From: Lingula anatina
Lineage: Eukaryota > Brachiopoda > Lingulata > Lingulida > Lingulidae
Reading direction: 5' to 3'
Assembly: GCF_001039355.2 (NCBI RefSeq)
Contig: NW_019775946.1
Coordinates: 215,553 to 241,398, forward strand
DNA: 25,846 bases
In this document: one piece after another, positions 1 to 10,900 of the stretch
Position numbering within the stretch: the first letter of the stretch is position 1
How the letters are laid out: every line of letters begins with the position of its first letter
The notes under the pieces: generated by a model
Told to the model about the DNA's origin: nothing
Database searches by the model: none
Seen by the model: only the letters and a program-made list of their open reading frames with translations
Made by a program: the position numbers and the translations under genes

Positions 1-432
1 TGTTTTCTATTACAATTCTGTTTAATTACAGTGTAATTATGGACATTAAAATATATGTTGAGCGTTTTTACCACATAATTACAGAGGCACAGAGAATAAA
101 TCAGTTCATGACCCAAGCATGCCAATACTGCTATCAAATCGTGCGACAGGGCGTGGAACAAGTGTTATTTGGGGTTGATGTGGCCCAGGGAGAATAAATA
201 TGATAATAACGTTATTCTCGTGCACTTAAAAAAAAGACCTGCTCATATAATATTACCCCTCGTCCTGTAGCGCGCGGTATTGTGACACCTATCACCTTAT
301 TAGAACCAGTTGAGTAAAATCGGCTTAATTTTCATGATTTCATGATTGATTAGTCTTAAAATCTTTACGTTTATCACCTTTTCAGGCGGTACTGAGTAAA
401 AAAAGGAAAGAAATTAGAAGCCTGGATAGAAG

Positions 433-488
433 CAATGAGCTACATGTATCAGTCATGCTGAAGATGGAGGGTCACATGTAGCTCATTG
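433..488. repeat. 15-bp perfect inverted repeat (hairpin), 26-nt loop
   Basis: CAATGAGCTACATGT at 433-447 is the exact reverse complement of ACATGTAGCTCATTG at 474-488. The pairing does not extend beyond these 15 bp in a continuous run. It could be a cruciform, a transcript hairpin, or the ends of a small snap-back or MITE-like insertion. I see no gene around it. Confidence 0.8.
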
Positions 489-525
489 GTAGAAGTTATT
501 GCAGTGTTGGGTATGAGAAGACCTA

Positions 526-702
526 ATCAGTTTTGAGAGATGACACACACTGTGTCGCAGAGCCCGCGGCGTGTCCCAGCGCAGCCCTAATTTGAGTGAT
601 CGAGGCACCTGAGCAGGCTACCTTGGGCTTGTGACACGGTCTCACGTCCTCCATGAGCTCCATCGGATCTAGCACGGACAAAACTCGTGCCCAATTTAAG
701 AT
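526..702 (-). other. GC-rich island with short open stretch, origin unknown
   Basis: In an otherwise AT-rich region, about 550-670 is GC-rich and the minus strand is open for 59 codons (702 to the TAG at 523-525). It contains MELMEDVRPCHKPK and ITQIRAALGHAAG. An AG (GTGACTCTAG) lies just upstream and could be an acceptor, but the pyrimidine tract is poor. No family is recognised. It may be a gene relic, an isolated exon or chance. Confidence 0.2.
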
Positions 703-933
703 CTAGAGTCACTATTTTAAAGGCGTTCTTTTCCGTTATTCGTCGATTTTTTTCACAAACCACCCTGTGAAATATACTGTGCTAATAAGAAAATGAAGAG
801 GGAAACATTTACATCATTTTAAGTATTGGAAACGTAATTTTTATGGCTTTAATAAAATTTCAGTAGGCCGTCACTTTATATTTACACTATGGAACCCTCT
901 ACCACTCTTCCTCACAGGTCTAATGTTAGATAA

Positions 934-1149
934 GTAACGTTTGATCTTATTGAAGATTCGCATCTTTTCGCCTCGATGGATTCCCGTGACATTTTCATTC
1001 CACCTAAGCTGATAAATAAAGTGGACTGCGACATATTGAAGAAGTAATGTAATTTCCTGGCTCAGGCCGTGCCTCTGGGGATGAAGTTTTGGGTAACACG
1101 GAGGGCCAAAAGTCGACCTTACAAGGATTTTTTTGCTACCAACAACAAT
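934..1149 (+). pseudogene. Possible degenerate coding fragment
   Basis: One plus-strand frame reads FDLIEDSHLFASMDSRDIFI and onward, has a single TAA at 1045-1047, then continues FLAQAVPLGMKFWVTRRAKS and stops at 1150. Amino-acid composition looks protein-like on both sides of the stop. This could be a decayed transposon or gene fragment. No family is recognised and the support is weak. Confidence 0.2.
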
Positions 1150-2168
1150 TAATGTCTTAAAAATAGATAAATTATATATGCGATCATAATGATAGGTGCC
1201 TCAGTACCTAAATACAGAGTAATTCGATAACATCGTACATGTATCCCGGTTATAATTTTGACTACAATCTGTAAACACAGCAACATGCCTGTCTGTTTGT
1301 GATCTAAGAATATGGGTTTAGATTATCTCTGTAGGTTAATATGATAATAATAGAGCATAAAACCAAATTATAGACGTCATCTCTCGTAAAAATATTCAGT
1401 GCAGTTGCAAAAAAAGTATGGCGAGTAAGGGCCAGTGGAGTCGAGAGAGATATATATTGCTATAAATCACTGAGGAGCTAACCAGATTCATATAAATTAG
1501 TTGACAAACCCGGTATCTGTGTCCTGATATGTCAGATTACTTGACAGGGCCCCAGTATTGGACAAATGATGGTGGGATGCCGTACCCGAAAGCCTTTCCC
1601 CTTGATTTGGCGAAATGAAATACGATTTGTCGCATTGAAATGCGAGGTTACAACCTTCGCCATTCCTTTAACAAGCATCGGGTCAAATTACGAACGAAGA
1701 CAGATAAATAGGTATGATAATTTCGCTCCCAAAATAAGAGCCATCAAAAGAGCTTTTTCTTTACAATGTCCATACAGCCTTGGACTTTTGAGCAGAGGTG
1801 ATATCAGATATACTGCATAGTGTCAATAAACAAAGTTGAACAATGTCAAGCGTTTCACTGTTTAGCGGCCACAAGTAATAAAATCTTTTGACCGTGGGAG
1901 AACAATACTAATATCGGAAGATAAAGAAATGCTAGTCTTAAAAGAAACACGTTCTGATTAGTTACGCATGAGAGATTCAAGTAGCAGTCGAATCGAAAAT
2001 TTTATAATGGAATATATGGCACACAGGTATAGCACATGGATACTTCATTATTATCGACATTGCAGACTGGAAGCAGAGCCTTCTACTTTATTTTGGACAA
2101 TGTCGACGTTTTAATGCTTTAAAATAAACGTAATTGATCCCACCCCCCTCACCCACCCCCCCACACAC

Positions 2169-2190
2169 AGAGAGAGAGAGAGAGAGAGAG
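2169..2190. repeat. (GA)n microsatellite next to a C-rich tract
   Basis: About 11 AG dinucleotides follow a C-rich CCCCCC/CACACA stretch (about 2140-2168). The plus strand is pyrimidine-rich and then purine-rich. No gene function is implied. Confidence 0.9.
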
Positions 2191-3408
2191 AATAAAGTAC
2201 CTCTGTTTATGTGAATCTGTGTGACAAAACCAAATCAGAAAATAACTGTAACTTAACCTGACAACAAACTATTTCGGTTCAAAATAAAATAATGAATTAA
2301 AATTCACTAAAAAGTGAAATTACTGGCCCAGTCTTGATTGGGACCATGTTAGTGGGACCTTAAGAAGTGGAATTATTTCAATATTCATTGGTCAAAATAG
2401 CATGTTTACCTGCGGGGTTTGCCTTGGTGAACAATATTCCCAGATTCGCCAGTCAAAGAATATTGCATGAAAAACTCATTACTTCCCATCGATTACATGT
2501 ACCTTAGCCAGCGTAATGTTTATCGGCTGATTCCATCGCAATTAAAATGATCTTGGCCTTTTTCATCTCAGGACATCAATAGCACCGCCGCATGCAGGTC
2601 TATATTGTTGAAGGTTGTCGGCGAGTTATTCACGGATTACAATACTATTTATAGCTAGGGACGGTACCTCGAAATTCTTTTAAATAATTTCCTCCCAATT
2701 TCCTTGTATAAACTCGTAAATGGACTTCTTTTCCGCTGCATACATGTTATAGCTGAAGAGGTTTCAAAACCAAAAGAAACTTAGCCGTAAACGTACGTAA
2801 GAAACGTTACTGCAGGTTATCAGCCTTGCAGGGTCTCATGAACACGCTGAAATCCACTTGCAGCTATTTAATCGGAAAGTACAAAAAAGCAGTAAAATAC
2901 TCACACTCTGTTTTTCTTCCTCTGGTGTTATTGACGTCTGAGCAAGAAATTCCTAATACAAAGATAATCGCACGAATTGACAACCTTGCACTGCTTTTTG
3001 AAAATATCCCCCTCACTCAGAGTCAAAGACGCCCGCAAAGCTGTTGATCTCTCGGCCGCGAGGACAAGGTATGCGTAACTCGCATGTGACACATAGCATT
3101 GTTAATGACAATATACGACAGCTTTGTGCCGTCATGCCGGACGCGCACTTTCCTTGTTAAATGTACGCTGCTAACCACAACATCTAGGCCGTGACCAAAG
3201 GTTCACACTCCCCTACTACGTTTTAGATTAAACTTTCTAAATATTGCATTATTTAATAAAATTCCAATCTCGCATGACTTACACTGGGTAACATCCAGAT
3301 CGGCGGCATATAATGGAAGTATGATTAATGTAAAAACCGCTATCTGTCTTACAGATGTAAATCTGTATTGTGTGTTGTTTCCGAATTTATTATATAAAAT
3401 ACCAGTCA

Positions 3409-3411
<3 letters not shown>

Positions 3412-3451
<40 letters not shown>
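3412..3451. repeat. (GA)n microsatellite
   Basis: About 20 uninterrupted GA dinucleotides. The plus-strand reading gives an Arg-Glu run, which is an artefact of the repeat. Confidence 0.95.
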
Positions 3452-3456
<5 letters not shown>

Positions 3457-3800
3457 AAGATACAGAAGGGACTCACAAGAACGATGAGAGATGGAAATCG
3501 AGCATGTATAATTCAACACTGATAAAACTTGATCCCAAAAGCATAGAGCATTATTTTCCTCCATTAACGGAACAGACATTTACTGTCGAAAACTGATTGC
3601 GTCGTGGTCAAGAATTGTTTAGTCAAGAAGTGATAGTACATGAAGGCTACTAGCACATCTAACACACTGCAGCCAGCACACCTGTCACATTTACTTGAGA
3701 AGCTGACCACATAAATCTGCTTTTGGTATTTTGAGCACGAAGGGGAGGGGGCCTTTTCTTTTTCTGCTTCGCCTTTAATAATTTTTCTTCTTTATGTTTT

Positions 3801-3880
3801 TAATGAAATGAAATGAAATGAAATGAAATGAAATTAAATTAAATTAAATTAAATCAAATTAAATTTAATTAAATTTAATT
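3801..3880. repeat. Pentanucleotide repeat (AAATG)n passing into (AAATT)n
   Basis: About five copies of AAATG turn into AAATT copies and then a self-complementary AAATTTAATT stretch. The point mutation in the unit spread along the array, a sign of slippage expansion of a variant unit. Confidence 0.9.
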
Positions 3881-4336
3881 TTTTGAAAAGCTAACACATT
3901 ACGTCATACCTAACTTAGCAAGCAAAATATCAGTAATAGAAAAAAATCCAGCATTTTCGATGAAATACCTAAATATCTCAATAGGCAAACAAAAGGTTGG
4001 AAATAAAATTTAACCATTTTCTATTTCAGTTGCTTTTCGTTACGCATAAATTTGAAATAAAAAAAATCAGTATAGAAAAAGTGTAGGGGTCTTACTGTAT
4101 TTACAGCGTGATACATGTAGTGAGAGTAAACAGCAGCATGTACAGAAAGTAAAGACAGTTAACAACAGGAAAATTACGAATAGCGAATACCAAGCGAAAC
4201 TGAAAACTGAAACGGTTGTACATATTTAGCAAAGTGAAGGATAGAAAAAATGATGAAATAAAATTTTTAAAAAATTTGCAGGTTCTGACGATTTATATTC
4301 GTAAATAACGAACGAGTCGCTATCTATGAAAATCCA

Positions 4337-4849
4337 TTTATTTAATAGTATTTTGTACATTTGCACAGAAATGAGTGAACAAAATGTTCATTCATAAAGT
4401 GACTAAATATATGTTTAAATTTTCCAATGTTATTACGGTGAATAAGAGCACCATTAAAGCAAAAAAATATGTATTGGGTTAATAGTGACTTGATCTGAGC
4501 ACCAACATAAAATTCAATATTTCTGTGTCCTGTTAAAATTTGGTTTTACATACTCTAATTTTTTATTTGAAATTTTAATCCAATTTAAATGAATGCAATA
4601 ATCTCCAAAGAAATCTGTCTCTTCCTAGATGAGTACTTTTCAACGGAAGAAGAGTTTCGTTTTCGGTTTTAACTAGTCTGGTTCAAATTGCAATACGTAT
4701 GGTTTTGTATTGTAAATTGTCTTCACGTAAACAATATGACTGATGTAAATTCGACCAATGTAACTGAAAGTGAGAAAATTGACATGGAATAGTTCTTATG
4801 CCCAGCATCGTGAATGTGTTTGGTTTTGCAAGTCTCATCAATTTTCCGT
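4337..4849 (-). other. Gene A 3' UTR with two AATAAA signals
   Basis: Downstream of the TAG at 4850 the minus strand is AT-rich and non-coding. It carries AATAAA at 4567-4562 and again at 4342-4337, the latter overlapping ATTAAA. Either could end the transcript, giving a 3' UTR of about 300 or 520 nt. The choice cannot be made from sequence. Confidence 0.5.
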
Positions 4850-4905
4850 CTAAATGGGCTCATTTCTCAGTTTTCCATGGCTTTTCACTAACGCGTCCAC
4901 TTTGT
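4850..4905 (-). CDS. Gene A terminal coding exon
   Basis: A strong acceptor (a T-rich tract ending TTTTTTTCAG, 4906-4930) precedes 56 nt that stay open in the phase left by the 5190/5189 donor and end in TAG at 4850-4852. The encoded tail is A-D-KVDALVKSHGKLRNEPI. The KVDALV part extends the last Death-domain helix, which supports the junction. The competing view is that the gene ends at the TGA of 5182-5184 without this splice. The quality of both splice sites and the helix completion make the spliced form more likely. Confidence 0.7.
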
Positions 4906-7900
4906 CTGAAAAAAATTAAAAAGAAAGAACATAACAGATAACAATATTTAGTGATTTTGAGAAAAATGTAGACTGGTTGCATAAAGATATATAGGGGATC
5001 ATTGAAAAACATTCCAAGCTAATTTTTCATCACAGGCAATTTACTATCTGAAGTTGAAATATTACACATTGACGTTGATTCTTTGATGCATCCAGCAGTA
5101 AGGATCTTGAATGAATTTTTCAATCAAATGGACACATGAGCAAAATTAGTTTCTTAAAAATTATAATTTCTACTCAGGGTTTCACATACCCGCGACTGCA
5201 CCATTGTTGCAAGCTCTAAGAGCTTTACATAGGTTGATGACATCAGCTTTCTTTCCAGATATCTTTTTCCATTCCTTGAGAAGCAGTTTCGTTCTGTCCA
5301 TGTCAGTCGTAGCAGTCTTACTTTGGGCAGCTCGTAAGACCTTCTGTTTTTTATCAGCATCCAGTGGAAGTTGGTTTGCAAACTCTTTCCAGTCACCACC
5401 AAGCTTTCGAGACACCAGTCTGGTTACTCTGTCGCCGAAATCTAGAGAGCAAAATGGTTTTTATTCAGACTATTGACGGTAAAATTAAAGCCATGGTAAA
5501 GTTCAAGTGAAAATTACCCCAGTCATTTTGTGCATAAATAGCATTGAACTAATCATCCCGTATAAAAAATTTTGTATGTATATAATAATTTTAATACTAG
5601 TTTTATGACATTATAATACACCTATTATATTCAGTACCTTGCACATGTTCTATAATAGTAGATAACTAACATTAGTTCTGTCTCTCTCTCTCTCGTACTT
5701 ACTTATGCTGTCTGGCGGGTCTCCCAGGATATATCGCACCTCCCCTGTTCTGTAGGATATACCTGGGTACTTCAATTTCACCTTTTCTAGAGAGTCGAAT
5801 ATGGCATCCAGCACCTTCACGACCTCTGAGAACCCATCGTCAGCAGTCACTTCTCTCCTCTTCTCCAGCGTTTTGTGTTGATATACTGTCTGTATACCAT
5901 GGTCATATGCATCGTCTTCGACTTCACCTTGAATGCGGATTAGAAAGACAGTCTTGTCGTTATAGAAACCGTATTTGGCACTGTCTTCTGTGTTTTGTAA
6001 ACTAAGGAAGAACTTGCAGCCATTGCATTCCCCCCAAACACCGTCGCTCTTGATGTTAATCGAGCCATCTTTGACTTGAAGTTTCTCGTTGTGAAAGATG
6101 TTATACTGTAGCTGGAAGAAAGCGCCGAATGGAAAGATAGAGGTAACAGCTGCTGCAATTTGAATTTCTTCGTTGGACGATTTTACTTTTTTGATGTCTC
6201 CTAGTTTTTTTAGGACTGCAGCGGCACCTGGTGTCTTGGCCAGCGCAGGACAAAAATGTGTTTCTGGTGTTGTTTGTACAAGATATTCCATTCTATTCAA
6301 AACGTATATCACGTCCACGGCCGAAAATTTCCAACGGTTTGCCTTGTCTAGCAGCTGCTGCACATTTCGGGATGAAAGCTCTGGGTTTTTGCTGCTCAAT
6401 ACACAGCTGAGCATATCCAGATATCTCTCTTTTTCTGTGAAAATCATTCTCACTTCGCCGTCCTCTTCTAGGCAAAAGGCTTTTCCTGTCTCGTGTAAAT
6501 GGTACAAGAAGGTATCTATAAAACGGTTGATTTGGTCGTCGGCAATCCCACATTCTTTTGCTATGGAAATGCACTCATGTCTGGTGAGATAGTTCACGGG
6601 TTTTGTTTCTTCATCTCTTCGCTCAAACAGTTTTCCCAGGAAGAACACCCACAGATCTCCAAGGACAGGCGGTCGTGGAAAACTGAGTTCATGTGAAAGA
6701 ACATCTCGCAGATCGTCTTGAATGTCTCTGATCTCGTCCTCAATGTGTTCGACACTGACGCATGTTACACTTGAGGGCATATTCCACATGTCCATGACGT
6801 GCTCTGCTCGTTTTAACGCTGACTTGCTCCCCTCAGGAAGCGCGGTTTTAGAGAGCAATCGCTCATTCAGGGAGGCAGCAAATGAACGCAGCTGGTCTTC
6901 CACTCGTCCTGTGGCTCTTCGGAGAGGATCACTGTCAATTCTGAAACTCTTGTTTACAGCAACAACTCGCAATATTGGAAATGGCATTGAGGCTGTTACT
7001 TCAGAAATGAAGCAGCTGATTTGGGTGGTGAACGTGACGTCAGAAGTGTCCTCGTCCTTGAAGTCATCTAGATTGAAGACAATAACGTGAATGGTACCAG
7101 TGGAAGCTAACTGCTGCACCGTGTAGCGGAAATCGGAATTGCAGATAAATGCACTGACTTGGAAATTGTCAAGATCAAAGTTGAAGGGCACTGCAATACC
7201 ATCAAGTGTTTGTGGTGAGCTGTTCTCGTCTTCCGTTTTGTGCATTAGTGCTCCGGCCACCAGATTCATATCTTTTGTCTGCCTCCCATGAAAAAATAAC
7301 TTGACCCCTTGCTTTGCCTTCAAGACGGCGTCTGTCTTTGTGAGATAGTCGCGAAGGACTTCTTCTGCAAAAGTCTGAAGAGCAGGATTTCCTGTGAGAA
7401 CAAGTCCTCTCATCTTTAATTTCGCAAACAGACCAGCATTTGGTGGAAGCTTTGATATATTGTTATAGCTCAGATCCAATGATTCCAGTCTACCGAATAG
7501 TGCAAGGGAGCTATCCACTTCAGTCAGCTTGTTGTTAGAAACTTCCAAAACCTTCAGACTTGAATCCTCAAGCGCTTCAGCTTCGGGTACATGGATGGCT
7601 GTAATGCAATTCTTGTTAACTGTCAGTTTCTGGAGGGCTTTGTTGTAGAACACACGCTCAGGAACGTATTTCAGCTTGTTGGAATCCAGATGTAATTCTT
7701 TCATATAAGATAGCTCTGTTATCAATCGATCAATGACTGAAATCTGATTATCACTGAGAAAGAATCTCTCCAGTTTTGACTTCAGCTCCTGTTTCGCAGG
7801 TAGTGGTACACAGGTGAGTTTGTTCCTGCTCATGTTCACCTCGCAGATATCTATGGCTGTCAGGAGAAATTCCATTTCCTTTGTGGTAGGTTCTGTCAAG

Positions 7901-10900
7901 TTGTTATCGGACATATCCAGGTACTTCAGTCTGCGAAGGCGAGACACACAAGCGGGCACGGTAGTCAAGTTATTGCCACGTACAGTTAATTTTCTCAGAT
8001 ATTTGAGATCGCCAATGTCATCTGGAAGACTATTGAGGCGCAGACCATCAATCTCGAGCTCAAGCAAGAATTGCAACACTGCAATCCCATTCCGCATATT
8101 GAATGGAGAAGAGTTTGCAAGATTCTCTGAATGGTTATGCGAGACGTTAAGAGATTGCAAAGTCATGCAGGAGCGTCCTCGATTTCTGGGGAAGGTTAGC
8201 TCTTGTAGTTTGTTGCTCATAACGTGGAGATCACGCAAGCCTTGCTTTCCCATTAATGCCTCTGGAAGTGCATGAAGGTCATTTAAATCAAGTTGCAGAA
8301 TTGCTGATCTTGCTTCCCAGCTTGATATATCTTGAATCTTATTATTGGTTAACGAGCAGTGGTCAAGTTGTCTTGTGGACATTCCAACCGTTTTTGGGAT
8401 AAACTGTAGTTTGTTGTTGCTGATGTTGATACTTTTCAGGCGAGGGATTCCATCTTCCATTTTGTCGGATATTTTCTCGATTCTGTTGTCCTTGATGTCT
8501 AATTTTTCTAGACGTCTAAGGTGTTTCAGAGCCACTGGGATACCTTGGAGTTTATTAAAGGACAAATTTAGTATCCTTATATTATTCTTTGGGTCAACAT
8601 TGCCTTCCTCCATTGTGTCGATCTTGTTATTGGATAAATCCAGCTGTTCTAATGCACTGCACTCAAACACCTTAGTCGGAAAGCAGTCAAATGCATTATA
8701 ACTCATGTCTAATTTTTGAAGTGCCGTCAACTCCCCAATTGGAATATCATCAATTTCAGATATGTTGTTATGCGAAAATTCGCACTCCTCCAGTGAGGTA
8801 CAAAGAACCACTGATTCGTCAATTTCTTCTAGCTGATTGCTCCCTACGTCGAGGAACCGTAGGTTGTGATGGATAGATGTCGCAGAACGATCTACATCAA
8901 ATATCTTCAGTTGGCAATTGTTCATTTCAAGGTGTTGTAAGTGTTGCAATTTCCAGATCACGCAGGGCACGTTGCTGAAGGGATTATGTGATAACTGTAG
9001 TTTGGTGATATCTTTCATTTCAATAAACTTGGGAGGTAAGCCACATAGCGCATTTCGTCCAATATGCAACTCTTCAACCGTTTTCATTTTGGAAAAGTGA
9101 ATTGGCAGTGCGGAGATTTTGTTCCCTTGAAGATCAAGATGTGTGACTTCGTTGGTTTGTGATCGAAACTCCTGTGGAACCTGGTCGAACTCATTGTGTG
9201 ACAAGTCTAAGTGTTTCAACTTGGACATGTTCATGAGTAATCTCTTGGGGAGCTTTTTGAGCTTGTTCCCAGACACGTTCAGGCGCTCAATATTTGTTAA
9301 GGTTGCTAACGTATCTGGAATAGCTTCCAATTCGTGGTGAGCAAGATGTAAGTCCTTCATTCTTCCACTGCAATTCAACACCAAAGACTGGTCCTCCAAT
9401 TCATGAAGCATGTCTTTACTGCCATCCAAGGCCAGATTAGTGAGCCGTGGAAGACCATTACGGAGGATATCTGGAAAATGGATGAATTTATTTCCGTTTA
9501 AATTCAACGTCTCCAAATGTTCGAATTCTGAGAAAGAACCAGGAAGGTGTTTTATCTGATTATTGGACACGTCCAATAACTTCAGGGATGGCAGACCACG
9601 TGGCAAAAAAGTGTGCACTCCACTTATGCTGTTGTCATTCAGATAGAGCTCTTCCAAACTGATTATTTCTTTTGGAACGTCGAGAAATGTTATAACATTT
9701 CTCTTGCAAGACAATACCCGTATGTTCTGGAGAGCACTCACATCTTTTGGAAAATCCTGGAGGTAGTTTTCGTCTAGGATTAATTGATCCAGTGATGGTA
9801 GCGTCTCACCCGCCAAATCAAAAATGGTGATGTAATTTTCCGAAAGGTCGACATATTCTAACGATGAACAGTAGCTAAGGCTATGCTGGACCTTTTCTAT
9901 ATAGTTGTTAGAACACTTGAAATGTTTTAGTTTCTTGAAATGGGTTGAGAGCGGTATAGCCTCAAGGTAGTTTGCTGAAACATCAAGTCTTTCTAACTGG
10001 CTATCAAGGGAAGGTTCACCTACTTTCTTTATGAAGTTGTGGCTGAGGTCGAGGCTCTGAAGACTTTCCAGTTCAAATAGTTCTCCCGGTATTTCAGTAA
10101 GTTCGTTAAAAGACACATTTAGTTCCAATAGCTCTTCTAGATCGGAAATGTTGTCCGGGATTTTTTCAATTTGATTTCCAGCCAAATTCAAAGTGGACAG
10201 ACTCTGCCAATCAAGCAAAGAATAAAACAACTCCCCGTGAGACAGCGTACAGTTGTGACTCAAATCTAATGTTTGGAGAATAGGTGGACCGTTGCCGTCG
10301 ACGTTCTCAATATAATTATGTGACATCACTAGGTCTTCCAATGCTGTAAGTTTTTCAAATTCTTTTGAAATTTCAGTGAAGCAGTTAACACTAAGATTAA
10401 GTTTCTTCAGATTCTTTAAACGAAAGAAACCCAGGGGTAACTTAGATAGGTTGTTGCCTTTGAAGTTAACAACGGTAAGTGTGTCAGCAAACGCTTCAAT
10501 TTCGTCAGGTATTGATTCAATAAAGTGATCTTTAAGATCAATGTTTGGCGGATGATAGTGTGTGTCTTCAAACATCTCAGCTGGCAAATTCTTCCCATCC
10601 CAGTATAATTCCCAAGGATCTGTTGTGTCTCCCTGTAAAGAAATAGCCAAGACCAGTTTTCGTGGATGGTTCTCTGGGGGAAGACTTGGAAGTGTCCTTG
10701 CCGGGCTCTTGGCTAGTTGTTTCCTTCTTCTTTCTCTTGGTGCTCTGTCCTTTCGGCTTACTCGTCGTTTTGCAGCTGGGGTTTCTGTAACTTGTCTTGA
10801 ACGTTTCACATCATCTGGCGAGTTATTTTTTATTCCTGAGGCATCTTCAGTTACATGGTCGTCATCTTTGAAACTTGCTCGATTTTCAGTTTTGTTCTCA

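Larger units (their letters stand above)
1..4336. other. Intergenic DNA downstream of gene A
   Basis: AT-rich, with short frames only and no supported gene. It holds the inverted repeat at 433-488, the GC-rich island near 526-702, the possible fossil frame at 934-1149, two GA microsatellites and the pentanucleotide array. No tRNA- or rRNA-like structure was noticed by eye. Confidence 0.6.

Noticed and set aside
1566-1820. Plus-strand 84-aa frame
   Set aside because: No recognisable domain, no splice or regulatory context; most likely chance.
3321-3596. Plus-strand 91-aa frame with an Arg-Glu repeat
   Set aside because: It is an artefact of the GA microsatellite; no conserved features and poor context.
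5650-5702. Arg/Glu-rich C-terminal tail of gene A
   Set aside because: It lies after the GTAAGT donor and comes from the GA microsatellite in the intron.
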